A stretch of 64,000 nt of DNA, taken from contig CALEUW010000008.1 in NCBI GenBank assembly GCA_937920725.1, forward strand, positions 1 through 64,000, in the 5' to 3' direction. Below, in pieces: positions 25,919-35,246 of this stretch. This DNA is from UMGS1601 sp900553335. GTDB lineage: Bacteria; Bacillota; Clostridia; Oscillospirales; Ruminococcaceae. The position numbers and the translations under genes are program-made. The notes under the pieces are model-generated. The model searched no databases, was not told the DNA's origin, and saw only the letters and a program-made list of their open reading frames with translations. Each line of letters opens with the position of its first letter. Within the stretch, counting starts at the first letter, position 1.

Positions 25919-28432
25919 TTAAATCTCATCGTCGCTCATAACACTTCTCTCGAGCCATTGCTCTTTTGAGATCAGAACCTCTCTTGGCTTAGCTCCCTGT
26001 GCAGGACCTATTATTCCCCTTGCCTCCAACTCATCCATGAGCCTTGCAGCACGGGCATACCCTAAGCTCAGCTTACGCTGCAAAAAAGAAGTTGAAGCTT
26101 GCCCCGACTCTACAATAATTTTAACAGCGTCTTCAAATCTTTCGTCAACATTACTGTTATCCGATTCGTCAGCAGAAGCACCTTTATCGCTTTTCGCCTG
26201 AGGAGTATGTCTTTCAATATCCTCAATTATTTCATCGCTGTATTCAGCCTTAGAGAGATTCTTAAGATAATTCACAACTGACCTGACTTCACTTGTAGGA
26301 ATAAAGCTTCCTTGTATTCTCATCGGTTTTCCCATGCCTACGGGTTTATACAAAAGATCTCCTCGTCCTAAAAGCTTGTCGGCTCCGCCTTCGTCAAGAA
26401 TTACTCTTGAATCTACGTTATTTGAAACCTTAAGTGCAACACGGCTCGGAATATTCGCTTTAATAAGTCCAGTTACAACGTCAACACGAGGTGACTGGGT
26501 TGCGATTATAAGATGCATTCCTGCTGCACGGGCAAGCTGAGCTATACGGCATATCGAGTCTTCTACTTCTTTAGGAGCTGCCATCATAAGATCGGCTAAC
26601 TCGTCAATCACAACAACAATCTGAGGAATTGGCTCTAAGTCTTCCTTGTCCTTTTGATATTCGTTATAATCTTCTAAATCCCTTACACCATTATCAGCAA
26701 AGGTTTTATATCTTCTCATCATCTCGGCAACTGCCCATCCCAGAGCACCTGCCGCTTTTCTTGCTTCTGTCACAACCGGAATCAAAAGATGAGGAATTCC
26801 GTTGTAAATAGGAAACTCAACCTGTTTTGGATCTATAAGAATAAGCTTTACCTCTTCAGGCGATGCTTTGTATAAAATGTTCATTATTATGGAGTTTGTG
26901 AATACAGACTTACCTGCTCCGGTCGTTCCGGCAACAAGCAGGTGAGGCATTTTAGAAATATCGCCCATAACGATATTTCCTTCAATATCCTTGCCGACAG
27001 CAAATTCAAGCTTTCCTTTGCTCTTTCTAAACTCATCGCTGTCGATAAGTTCTCTTATTGATACACTGTCACGCTTCTTGTTTGCAATCTCAATTCCTAC
27101 AGCCGCTTTTCCCGGAATAGGTGCTTCAATTCTGATTCCCTCCGCAGCAAGATTCAGAGCAATATCATCTGTAAGTCCTGTTATCCTTGAAACCTTTACT
27201 CCTGCCGCAGGCTGAAGCTCATATCTTGTTACAGACGGTCCCCTATGAACGCCAACGATTCTGGTTTGAACACCAAAGCTTCTGAGAGTTTCAACTAATG
27301 TATTCCCTCTCTCTCTTATTTCATTCTGATACTCACTTTCAGATACTTTTGAATTTGAAAAACTAAGAAAATCAACAGGAGGTGGCTGATAAAGTCCTTT
27401 TTCCCCCTCTTTTCCGAAAAACGAAGTCTGTCCATCGCTTTCAACATATATATCATTTTTTTGAGGCTTGTCCGCAGGCTTTTTAACAGCAGACTTATTC
27501 TGCCGTTTGGCAGCGTTCTTTATGATCTCGTCATAATCGCTTACCTGATTTTCAGCTATAGGTGTTTTATCAGGAAAAACCGGCTCTTTTTTAGCAGTCT
27601 GATTTTTTCTTGTACGACTTTTTGCAGGAACGCTCACATCATCTTTTATAAACTTGGCAGGATCACGCTCAAAACCCTTATCCGAGAATCCTGAAGAAAG
27701 CTTTGAGGTGTCTGCGCCGTAATATTTCGCAATGTCAACCTCCCTGTCGCCAGCCAACTTTTTAGCTTTTCTCTCCTCCTGCTTCTGAGCATTAAAAGCT
27801 CTGTCCTCCTTTATCGCTACAACGCTTTTCTTTACAGGCTTTGAGAAAAAATTTATTATGTCCTTAAAGCTTATATGGAAAATAAGCATAAGGAATATTA
27901 TCATTGCAAGAACTAATACTATTGTTCCACCGACTTTACCTAAAAGCGCAGCAATCGGCCAGCCAAACAGAGCGCCTAAAACCCCTCCGCCGGAAAGCTT
28001 AACAGATTCATCATAAATAACCGACAAACGCTCACCGAAGCTTGCAGAATACGGAAGCGGAATCCCAACTAATACGGTATGAAAAACTCCGCACAGCAAA
28101 AATATAAAAAATATAGTTTCTATAATTTTTGCGATAGCTATATTATCGTTTTTAGAAAAAGCTATTTGAATTGATAACACTATGAGCATCGGCCCTATAA
28201 AAAACAGCGGAACACCGAAAACACCTCTGATCGCTGTATGAAGAGTTCCCCAAAAGGCATCTCCCGTAACATATGTAAGAGCAACTATCAAAGCACCGAT
28301 AATAAAGAAAATTCCTGCAGGAAGCTCTTTATGAACGGTATTTTTAGCAGTATTTTTTGTCTTTGCCGCAGACATGTTTTTTGTTGTTCTCTTTGCAGTC
28401 TGCTTTTTTACCGGCTTTTTTTTATTCGCCAT
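25919..28432 (-). CDS. ftsK: DNA translocase FtsK/SpoIIIE
   Basis: The 837-aa protein has four membrane segments (about 38-190), a charged linker (200-345) and a motor domain. The motor contains the Walker A GTTGAGKS (502-509), VVVIDELADLMM near 620 and ATQSPRVDVVTG. The C-terminal gamma winged helix (LQRKLSLGYARAARLMDEL) reads polarity sequences on the chromosome. It pumps DNA during division or sporulation. It follows uppP, tepA and ylzJ; the tepA-ylzJ-spoIIIE order is classic for Firmicutes. Confidence 0.95.
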   Translation of the reverse strand: MANKKKPVKKQTAKRTTKNMSAAKTKNTAKNTVHKELPAGIFFIIGALIVALTYVTGDAFWGTLHTAIRGVFGVPLFFIGPMLIVLSIQIAFSKNDNIAIAKIIETIFFIFLLCGVFHTVLVGIPLPYSASFGERLSVIYDESVKLSGGGVLGALFGWPIAALLGKVGGTIVLVLAMIIFLMLIFHISFKDIINFFSKPVKKSVVAIKEDRAFNAQKQEERKAKKLAGDREVDIAKYYGADTSKLSSGFSDKGFERDPAKFIKDDVSVPAKSRTRKNQTAKKEPVFPDKTPIAENQVSDYDEIIKNAAKRQNKSAVKKPADKPQKNDIYVESDGQTSFFGKEGEKGLYQPPPVDFLSFSNSKVSESEYQNEIRERGNTLVETLRSFGVQTRIVGVHRGPSVTRYELQPAAGVKVSRITGLTDDIALNLAAEGIRIEAPIPGKAAVGIEIANKKRDSVSIRELIDSDEFRKSKGKLEFAVGKDIEGNIVMGDISKMPHLLVAGTTGAGKSVFTNSIIMNILYKASPEEVKLILIDPKQVEFPIYNGIPHLLIPVVTEARKAAGALGWAVAEMMRRYKTFADNGVRDLEDYNEYQKDKEDLEPIPQIVVVIDELADLMMAAPKEVEDSICRIAQLARAAGMHLIIATQSPRVDVVTGLIKANIPSRVALKVSNNVDSRVILDEGGADKLLGRGDLLYKPVGMGKPMRIQGSFIPTSEVRSVVNYLKNLSKAEYSDEIIEDIERHTPQAKSDKGASADESDNSNVDERFEDAVKIIVESGQASTSFLQRKLSLGYARAARLMDELEARGIIGPAQGAKPREVLISKEQWLERSVMSDDEI

Positions 28433-28460
28433 TCTTTTGTCTCCTTCGATCTGTCTTAAT

Positions 28461-29315
28461 TTATAGGCTTATCTGATGACCGATAATAGATTCAATAATT
28501 GAGATCAGTATTACAATAACACCAAGTGCGGCGGTGTAATATGCAAAAACCTTGAATTTATCGCTTTTTACAAGCCAGTTTACCATTTTTATCGCTGCAA
28601 TACCAACAATTGCGGCTACAAAAAAACCTATAATATAATCTGCCTTAAAAGTCATGTCAGTAGAAACTGCATCCTTTACCTCGACAAGACATCCGCCGAG
28701 AATTGCAGGAATACCCAGAATGAAAGAATACTTTACAGCCGTTTCTCTTGCAAAGCCGCAAAAAAGTCCGGAAGAAATGGTTGAACCCGAACGGGATACT
28801 CCTGGAAGCAATGCGATCGCCTGAAAAAATCCTACAGTTACTGCATCCTTTCCTCTTATATCTCCAAGCGTTTTCTTACCCTTAGCACATCTGTCTGACA
28901 AATACAAAATAGCAGCAGTATAAAGGAAACATACTCCTTCGGCAAATATTGAAGAATCTTCTGCAAATCCCTCAAAGAAACCTTTGAATATATAAAACGG
29001 AATCAGAACAGCGGTCGAAACGATAAGCATTATAATAGCTCTTCTGTCCCCGTTCATATTTTTAAAAAACTCTTTATGTACAAGATCTTTGCAGCTTCTT
29101 CCGAATTCTTTTATAAGATCCCAAATAGTTTCGCGAAACGCAACAAACACCGCTACCAAAGTACCCAAATGAAGTATCGCAGAAAGAAGCAGCGCACCCT
29201 CACCGCTTTTTCCTGTAAAGTGCTGAAAAAGCGAAAGATGTCCTGAGCTTGAAACAGGCAAAAACTCTGTTAATCCTTGTATTATTGCTTGAATGATTGT
29301 ATTTAAAAATGACAT
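28461..29315 (-). CDS. uppP: Undecaprenyl-diphosphate phosphatase
   Basis: The 284-aa polytopic protein has GLTEFLPVSSSGHL near the start and GVSRSGSTISSGLFCGFAR near 170, the two active-site motifs of UppP/BacA. It recycles the lipid carrier for wall synthesis and gives bacitracin resistance when abundant. The start MSFLNTI was chosen because GGGAGG lies 7 bases upstream; the open frame extends 5 codons more. Confidence 0.95.
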   Translation of the reverse strand: MSFLNTIIQAIIQGLTEFLPVSSSGHLSLFQHFTGKSGEGALLLSAILHLGTLVAVFVAFRETIWDLIKEFGRSCKDLVHKEFFKNMNGDRRAIIMLIVSTAVLIPFYIFKGFFEGFAEDSSIFAEGVCFLYTAAILYLSDRCAKGKKTLGDIRGKDAVTVGFFQAIALLPGVSRSGSTISSGLFCGFARETAVKYSFILGIPAILGGCLVEVKDAVSTDMTFKADYIIGFFVAAIVGIAAIKMVNWLVKSDKFKVFAYYTAALGVIVILISIIESIIGHQISL

Positions 29316-29351
29316 TTTGTTGCCTCCCAATAACCTGTGTTGTTTTATATA

Positions 29352-29546
29352 TTATATTTTTTTAAACGGATATATGTCTGAGTTTAAATAATCGTACGGA
29401 TTTGTTGAATAAAGCCTGTCGATATATTCGTTTTCCCCTATCTTAAAAACATCAACACTATATCCGTTATATGTTTTTTGCTCCCTTATCACCGATTGTT
29501 CAAACGGCTTAAACACATCGTAAATATTTAGTATTGTGTGAAACAT
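29352..29546 (-). CDS. YlzJ-like protein
   Basis: The 64-aa protein begins MFHTILNIYDVF with a later IDRLYSTNPYDYL, fitting the small YlzJ family of unknown function found beside tepA. The ATG at 29546 was chosen because GAGGAG lies 8 bases before it, overlapping the tepA stop; the frame continues upstream without a ribosome site. Confidence 0.7.
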   Translation of the reverse strand: MFHTILNIYDVFKPFEQSVIREQKTYNGYSVDVFKIGENEYIDRLYSTNPYDYLNSDIYPFKKI

Positions 29547-29550
29547 ATCA

Positions 29551-30261
29551 CTACTCCTCTTCGTTTTCAATAAGCTCGTACAAACACTCTATAGCGTCAG
29601 ATAATCCTCCCAGATTATCAATCAAGCCCTCCTTAACGGCGCTTTCTCCTGCAAGACAAGTACCAACGTCCATAACAAGTTCCCCTGTATTCATCATAAG
29701 CTCTCTGAAACGCTCAGGAGAAATACTCGAATTATCAGTTACAAATCTTATTATTCTTTCCTGCATTCTGTCAAAATACGAAAGCGTCTGCGGAACACCT
29801 AAAACAAGTCCGTTCATTCTTACCGGATGAATAGTCATAGTAGCACTAGGAACTATAAACGACTTCTTAGCACACACTGCCAAAGGAACGCCTATTGAAT
29901 GACCTCCTCCAACAACTATTGAAACACTAGGTGTTTTCATGCTCGCAACAAGCTCTGCGATCGCCAGTCCTGCTTCAACATCACCGCCAACAGTATTTAA
30001 AATAATAACAACGCCTTTTATACTTTCATCCTGTTCTATTGCTACAAGCGCAGGAATTATATGCTCATATTTGGTAGTCTTGTTTTGAGGCGGCAAAAGA
30101 TAATGTCCCTCAACCTCGCCTATGATCGTGAGGCAATGAATCAGATGCTTTGCACCTTTAAGTTCAACCTGACCAAGTTTTTCTATACTTTCAATCTTTT
30201 CGCTTTGAGTGTCCTCCTGTGAATCAGAGCTCATATTCTCGTTATTATCATCTTTATTCAT
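29551..30261 (-). CDS. tepA: TepA, ClpP-like protease family
   Basis: The 236-aa ClpP/crotonase-fold protein has a charged N-terminus. VVGGGHSIGVPLA holds the likely catalytic Ser and TIHPVRM the His. VIILNTVGGDVEAGLAIAELV is the substrate-strand region. TepA was described as a translocation-enhancing protease in Bacillus; newer work links it to spore-specific protein removal. GGAGGTAAG precedes the ATG. Confidence 0.9.
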   Translation of the reverse strand: MNKDDNNENMSSDSQEDTQSEKIESIEKLGQVELKGAKHLIHCLTIIGEVEGHYLLPPQNKTTKYEHIIPALVAIEQDESIKGVVIILNTVGGDVEAGLAIAELVASMKTPSVSIVVGGGHSIGVPLAVCAKKSFIVPSATMTIHPVRMNGLVLGVPQTLSYFDRMQERIIRFVTDNSSISPERFRELMMNTGELVMDVGTCLAGESAVKEGLIDNLGGLSDAIECLYELIENEEE

Positions 30262-30399
30262 ACTTACCTCCGCCTTTTATTTATTCTTTGAGTTAATCTC
30301 TCATTAATAAATATATTTAGCAGCAGGACAAAAAATATACTTTTGATGCTGAATGTATTATTGCAAAAAACATGCAACATCTTGAGTACGCACATTTTA

Positions 30400-30427
30400 A
30401 TTATACCATACATATTATCAAAGTCAA
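30400..30427 (-). promoter_or_regulatory. Sigma-A promoter for the tepA-uppP-ftsK cluster
   Basis: On the minus strand TTGACT (30427-30422) is 16 bases from a perfect TATAAT (30405-30400), about 140 bases before tepA. The rest of the gap 30262-30635 holds the divergent aconitase promoter. Confidence 0.7.
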
Positions 30428-30547
30428 TAAAAAAACCAAAAAACAAAGCATTGAAAATTTGTGAAGTCCCCTTATATGTTCGTTTTTCTAAAATACATAA
30501 ATTTTTTGGGAATTAATTTTATTTGCATCACGAAAAGCTATTAAAGA

Positions 30548-30565
30548 ATGTTAAATTCTTGACAA
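30548..30565 (+). promoter_or_regulatory. Rex-type operator over the aconitase promoter
   Basis: ATGTTAAATTCTTGACAA fits the clostridial Rex consensus TTGTTAA-N4-TTAACAA at 12 of the 14 defined positions. The right half contains the -35 hexamer, so bound Rex would block RNA polymerase. Rex itself is the last gene of the operon. Confidence 0.65.
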
Positions 30566-30587
30566 ACAAGGCGTTTTATAATAAAAT
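30559..30587 (+). promoter_or_regulatory. Sigma-A promoter of the aconitase operon
   Basis: TTGACA (30559-30564), a 17-base spacer and TAAAAT (30582-30587), about 50 bases before the acn start. Confidence 0.75.
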
Positions 30588-30635
30588 AGAAGATATACAA
30601 TGCCGCTTGGCAAAAGAAGTGAAAGGATTGATTTT

Positions 30636-32576
30636 ATGGGACTTACTTTGACCGAAAAAATTCTTAAAAACCACCTTGTAGACGGTGAGTTCAAAAAAGG
30701 ATGCGAAATCGGAATCAAAATTGATCAGACGTTGACGCAGGACGCCACAGGAACAATGGCTTATCTCGAATACGAAGCTATGGGTGTTCCGAGAGTAAAA
30801 ACAGAAAAGAGCGTCGCTTATATTGATCACAACACCTTGCAGTCGGGTTTTGAAAACGCTGACGACCACCGTTTCATCGGATCGGTTGCTAAAAAGCACG
30901 GAATTTATTTTTCACGTCCGGGCAATGGAATCTGTCATCAAGTTCATCTTGAACGTTTCGGAATTCCCGGAAAAACTCTCATAGGCTCTGACAGTCATAC
31001 TCCTACCGGAGGCGGAATCGGAATGATCGCTATAGGTGCAGGAGGACTCGATGTTGCTGTTGCTATGGGGGGCGGCGCATATTATATTACATATCCTAAA
31101 ATCGTTAAAGTAAATCTTACCGGAAAGCTTTCCCCTTGGGTTGCGGCTAAGGACGTGATTTTAGAGGTACTTAAAAAAATGTCCGTTAAAGGCGGAGTAG
31201 GTAAGGTTATTGAATATACCGGTGAAGGCGTTAAAACGCTTTCAGTTCCTGAGCGTGCTACAATTACAAACATGGGAGCTGAGCTTGGAGCTACAACTTC
31301 GATTTTCCCAAGCGACGAAACAACTCTAGAATTTTTAAAGGCACAAAGCAGAGCGGATGTATGGACAGAGCTTAGCGCTGACGAAGACGCTGAGTATGAC
31401 GAAGTGATAGACATTGATCTTTCAAAGCTTGTTCCTCTCGCTGCTTGTCCTCACTCCCCTGACAATGTTAAGTCTGTTGATGAAATCGGTCCTATGAAGA
31501 TAGATCAGGTTTGTATTGGCTCATGCACAAATTCATCATTTATGGACATGATGAAGGTTGCTCATATCTTAAAGGGCAAGACCGTTCATCCTGATGTTTC
31601 TCTTGCAATAGCACCCGGTTCTAAGCAAGTTTTAAATATGCTTGCTAAAAACGGTGCATTGGCAATTATGATAGACGCCGGTGCAAGAATCTTGGAATCG
31701 GCTTGCGGACCTTGTATAGGAATGGGACAGTCACCTAACTCAGGCGGAATTTCCCTTAGAACCTTCAACAGAAACTTTGAGGGAAGAAGCGGAACAAAGG
31801 ACGGGCAGATTTATCTTGTTTCTCCTGAGCTTGCTGCGGTTTCGGCAATCAACGGCTATCTGACAGATCCGAGAACCTTAGGAGAAATGCCTGAATTCAA
31901 ACTTCCTGAAGCATTCGATATCAACGATAACATGATAGAAGCACCTGCGCCTGTCGAAGAAATGGACAGCGTTGAGATCTTAAGAGGACCAAACATCAAG
32001 CCTTTCCCGCAGACTGCTCCGCTTCTTGACACAATAGAAGCTGCTTGCTCGCTTAAGGTTGGTGACAACATCACTACAGACCACATTATGCCGGCAGGAG
32101 CAAAAATTTTGCCGCTCAGATCAAATATTCCTGCAATTTCCAAGCATTGCTTTGCTGTATGCGATGAAGCATTCCCTGACAGAGCGCTAACTTTAGGAAA
32201 AAGTATAATTGTCGGCGGTTCTAACTACGGACAAGGCTCATCACGTGAACACGCTGCTCTTGCTCCGCTTTACCTAGGAGTTAAGGCAGTTTTGGTAAAG
32301 AGCTTTGCTAGAATTCACAGAGCAAACCTTATCAATGCAGGAATTCTACCTCTTACCTTCGTGAACGAAGCTGATTACGAAAAAATCGGTCAGGGCGATG
32401 AGCTTCTTATTGAAAATGTTCGTAAGGATATAGCTGAGGGAAAGACAGAGCTTATGCTTATTAACAAAACCAAAAATTCAGAAATTCCTGTTTTATGTGA
32501 GCTTTCGGGAAGAACAAAAGACATTATTTTGGCCGGAGGATTGCTTGATTACACAAGGGAATCATTAAATAAATAA
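30636..32576 (+). CDS. acn: Aconitate hydratase
   Basis: The 646-aa enzyme converts citrate to isocitrate. Cluster ligands are in CIGSCTNSS and ACGPCIGMG; SDSHTPTGGG, DHIMPAG and GSNYGQGSSREHAALAP mark the aconitase core and the swivel domain. Length and order match the short, mitochondrial-like aconitases of anaerobes. The start MGLTLTEK was chosen because AAAGGA lies upstream; the frame extends 12 codons further. It is the first gene of a four-gene operon with a membrane protein, IDH and Rex. Confidence 0.94.
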   Translation: MGLTLTEKILKNHLVDGEFKKGCEIGIKIDQTLTQDATGTMAYLEYEAMGVPRVKTEKSVAYIDHNTLQSGFENADDHRFIGSVAKKHGIYFSRPGNGICHQVHLERFGIPGKTLIGSDSHTPTGGGIGMIAIGAGGLDVAVAMGGGAYYITYPKIVKVNLTGKLSPWVAAKDVILEVLKKMSVKGGVGKVIEYTGEGVKTLSVPERATITNMGAELGATTSIFPSDETTLEFLKAQSRADVWTELSADEDAEYDEVIDIDLSKLVPLAACPHSPDNVKSVDEIGPMKIDQVCIGSCTNSSFMDMMKVAHILKGKTVHPDVSLAIAPGSKQVLNMLAKNGALAIMIDAGARILESACGPCIGMGQSPNSGGISLRTFNRNFEGRSGTKDGQIYLVSPELAAVSAINGYLTDPRTLGEMPEFKLPEAFDINDNMIEAPAPVEEMDSVEILRGPNIKPFPQTAPLLDTIEAACSLKVGDNITTDHIMPAGAKILPLRSNIPAISKHCFAVCDEAFPDRALTLGKSIIVGGSNYGQGSSREHAALAPLYLGVKAVLVKSFARIHRANLINAGILPLTFVNEADYEKIGQGDELLIENVRKDIAEGKTELMLINKTKNSEIPVLCELSGRTKDIILAGGLLDYTRESLNK

Positions 32577-32581
32577 TTGCT

Positions 32582-33256
32582 ATGGGAAATAACAATCCAA
32601 ATACAAAAATAATAATAAAGCGTGAAATCGCAGGATATGATTCAAACAACAACCCAATATACCGTGAGATACGAGTTCCCGTACATACGCAAAAGCCTCA
32701 AACGGTCAGAAGAACTCAACCTGCGCCTGCCGCTGTCAGACAAAAAAAGTCTGTAAAGAAAACAAAACAGAATTTAATAAAAAAGCTTATTTTGATCTTG
32801 ATAATTTTGATAGTCACTTTGTTTGCTTTAACATTTGCTGTTAATTTTTATAGAAATCATATAGGATTCAGTGATAGTGCCGAAGAAACAATCGGAACTT
32901 CTCGTAACAGCATCATTTACACATTTAGAGTTGACAATGAACATCGCATTGCGGTTTATAAAGACAACAATAAGCTTTGTGCAGATCTGATGATTGTAAA
33001 AAACGATAAATACAAGAGTATTAAAAGCTGCTCTCCGATTGATTTGGATACTTACAAAACGGATCTTGCGGGTAAAAAAATAAAATATGCCGAAAGCGGA
33101 GATATATGCTTTGCTTTGGACTTTGCCGGAAGCGAACAGTATGACAGCTTTAAAGAGTATATTGATGAGAACGCAGCAAAAGCTTTTAATCCCGGAGCAA
33201 TTGCGGTTGATGAAAGCTCTAAGCAGATTTTTGTGCTTTGGTATTGGACTGAATAA
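32582..33256 (+). CDS. Unknown single-span membrane protein in the aconitase operon
   Basis: The 224-aa protein has a basic, proline-rich cytoplasmic N-terminus (IKREIAGYDSNNNPIYREI, then KPQTVRRTQPAPA). One membrane helix (about 67-88) is followed by an extracytoplasmic domain with SIIYTFRVDNEHRIAVYKDN and a C-terminal IFVLWYW. I do not recognise a family. It starts 6 bases after the acn stop and sits between two TCA-cycle genes, so co-expression is certain but the role is open. Confidence 0.75.
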   Translation: MGNNNPNTKIIIKREIAGYDSNNNPIYREIRVPVHTQKPQTVRRTQPAPAAVRQKKSVKKTKQNLIKKLILILIILIVTLFALTFAVNFYRNHIGFSDSAEETIGTSRNSIIYTFRVDNEHRIAVYKDNNKLCADLMIVKNDKYKSIKSCSPIDLDTYKTDLAGKKIKYAESGDICFALDFAGSEQYDSFKEYIDENAAKAFNPGAIAVDESSKQIFVLWYWTE

Positions 33257-33260
33257 CATA

Positions 33261-33306
33261 AGGGCCAAAGTCATCAGCAATATTTGAATTACTGAGCAAT
33301 GGCCCT
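33261..33306 (+). promoter_or_regulatory. Long hairpin between the membrane-protein gene and icd
   Basis: AGGGCCA (33261-33267) pairs with TGGCCCT (33300-33306), and inside TCAGCAAT pairs with ATTACTGA. There is no T run, and the structure ends about 7 bases before the GGAGG of icd. It may stabilise or separate the mRNA parts, or control icd translation. Confidence 0.5.
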
Positions 33307-33324
33307 ATTAATGGAGGAAAAATT

Positions 33325-34545
33325 ATGGCTGAAAAAATTAAAATGACCACTCCCCTAGTAGAGATGGACGGGGACGAAATGACAAGAATCCTTTGGAAAT
33401 GGATTAAGGATATTCTTATTTTACCTCATGTTGATCTCAAAACCGAGTATTACGATTTGGGACTTCCATACAGAAATGAAACTGACGATAAAGTAACCTT
33501 TGATTCTGCTGAAGCTACAAAGAAGTACGGAGTTGCAGTAAAATGTGCAACTATCACTCCGAATGCTGCAAGAATGCCTGAATACAATCTAAAGGAAATG
33601 TGGAAATCTCCTAACGGAACAATTCGTGCAATCTTAGACGGAACTGTTTTCAGAACACCTATTATCGTTAAGGGAATCTCCCCTTACATCCCGACTTGGA
33701 CAAAGCCAATCACAATCGCTCGTCACGCTTACGGTGATGTTTACAAAAATTCTGAAATGAGAGTTAATAAGGGCGATAAAGCAGAGCTTGTTGTAACCGA
33801 TAAGAACGGTAATGTCACAAAACAGGAAATCTACGATTTCTCCGATTCTGACGGTATCATTCAGGGACTTCACAACAAAGACAACAGCATAGCCGGATTT
33901 GCAAGAGCTTGTCTTAACTACGGACTTGATTTAAAGCAGGATGTATGGTTTGCAACAAAAGACACGATCTCAAAAAAATACGACCACAGATTTAAAGATA
34001 TTTTCCAGGAAATTTACGATAACGAATACAAAGAAAAATATGAGGCTCTTGGAATCGAATACTTCTATACTCTTATTGACGATGCTGTTGCAAGAGTTAT
34101 AAGATCAAACGGCGGATACATCTGGGCTTGCAAAAACTACGACGGCGACGTTATGAGCGACATGGTTTCTACAGCTTACGGTTCTCTCGCTATGATGACT
34201 TCGGTTTTGGTATCACCTGACGGAATTTATGAATATGAGGCTGCTCACGGTACCGTACAGCGCCATTATTACAAATACTTAAAAGGCGAAGAAACTTCGA
34301 CAAACTCTGTTGCAACGATTTTCGCTTGGAGCGGAGCACTTAGAAAAAGAGGAGAACTTGACTGCCTTAATGAGCTTATTAACTACGCTAATAAGCTTGA
34401 GCAGGCAACAATTCAGACTATTGAAGACGGCGTTATGACAGGTGATTTATACCTTCTCTCGAGCCTTAAAAACAAGAAAAAGGTTGATTCAGAAACCTTC
34501 TTAAAAGAAATCGGTACACGTCTTGATAAACTCATGACTGAATAA
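33325..34545 (+). CDS. icd: Isocitrate dehydrogenase (NADP-type, type II family)
   Basis: The 406-aa protein has PLVEMDGDEMTRI at the start, TITPNAARM, SPNGTIRAILDGTVFR (substrate site), NYDGDVMSDMV (metal Asp) and YEYEAAHGTVQRHY. This is the eukaryotic-like type II IDH, making 2-oxoglutarate. With aconitase it forms the oxidative arm that feeds glutamate synthesis in an anaerobe. GGAGG lies 10 bases before the ATG. Confidence 0.95.
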   Translation: MAEKIKMTTPLVEMDGDEMTRILWKWIKDILILPHVDLKTEYYDLGLPYRNETDDKVTFDSAEATKKYGVAVKCATITPNAARMPEYNLKEMWKSPNGTIRAILDGTVFRTPIIVKGISPYIPTWTKPITIARHAYGDVYKNSEMRVNKGDKAELVVTDKNGNVTKQEIYDFSDSDGIIQGLHNKDNSIAGFARACLNYGLDLKQDVWFATKDTISKKYDHRFKDIFQEIYDNEYKEKYEALGIEYFYTLIDDAVARVIRSNGGYIWACKNYDGDVMSDMVSTAYGSLAMMTSVLVSPDGIYEYEAAHGTVQRHYYKYLKGEETSTNSVATIFAWSGALRKRGELDCLNELINYANKLEQATIQTIEDGVMTGDLYLLSSLKNKKKVDSETFLKEIGTRLDKLMTE

Positions 34546-34559
34546 TTTTAAGGATTATT

Positions 34560-35189
34560 ATGGAAAGAGAATCTGTTTCACGCTCGGTCATAAAAAGACT
34601 TCCTAGGTATTATTCTTATCTTGAAGAGCTTAACAGTGAGGGCAGAACACGCATTTCTTCAAAAGAATTGGCAAATAAAATGAAGCTCACTGCTTCACAG
34701 ATACGGCAGGATCTGAATCACTTCGGCGGTTTTGGACATCAGGGCTACGGCTATAATGTTCATGACTTATATAAAGAAATCGGAGAAATTTTAGGCGTTG
34801 ACAAAAAGTTTAAAACAATTTTGGTTGGAGTCGGAAATATCGGAAAAGCACTCGTAACGCAAATTAACTTTAAAAAACGTGGACTGGATTTGATAGGACT
34901 TTTTGATATCGATGAAAACATTATCGGCAAAAAAATGTCAGACCTTGAGATTTTTCACATGGATAATCTCTCTGAATTCTGTCAAAAGGAGAAGCCTGAT
35001 ATTGCGGTGTTGTGTATTCCGAAATCGGCAGCTTATGATGTTGCAAAAAAACTTATTAATAACGGTGTAACTTCATTTTGGAACTTCTCTCACTTTGATT
35101 TGAATGCTAATTTTGAGGGAATTGTGGTTGAAAATGTCCACTTAGGAGATAGTCTTATGACGCTTGCGTATATGACAAAAAACAAATGA
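34560..35189 (+). CDS. rex: Redox-sensing transcriptional repressor Rex
   Basis: The 209-aa protein has an N-terminal winged helix (KRLPRYYSYLEEL, SSKELANKMKLTASQIRQDL) and a Rossmann domain with VGVGNIGKAL. The domain-swapped C-terminal helix is typical of Rex. It releases DNA when the NADH/NAD+ ratio rises. It lies 14 bases after icd, in the same operon, and a likely Rex site overlaps the operon promoter, implying autoregulation. Confidence 0.95.
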   Translation: MERESVSRSVIKRLPRYYSYLEELNSEGRTRISSKELANKMKLTASQIRQDLNHFGGFGHQGYGYNVHDLYKEIGEILGVDKKFKTILVGVGNIGKALVTQINFKKRGLDLIGLFDIDENIIGKKMSDLEIFHMDNLSEFCQKEKPDIAVLCIPKSAAYDVAKKLINNGVTSFWNFSHFDLNANFEGIVVENVHLGDSLMTLAYMTKNK

Positions 35190-35198
35190 GAATTATTA

Positions 35199-35228
35199 AA
35201 GCCGCTCGGATTCATCGAGCGGCTTCTT
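35199..35228 (+). terminator. Terminator of the acn-icd-rex operon
   Basis: AAGCCGCTCG and CGAGCGGCTT form a perfect 10-bp stem with a 7-base loop, followed by CTTTG, just after the rex stop. Confidence 0.85.
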
Positions 35229-35246
35229 TGTGTATAAACACACTTA

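Noticed and set aside
30264..30446. 60-aa hydrophobic frame before tepA
   Set aside because: It covers the tepA promoter and has no ribosome site; AT-rich chance frame.
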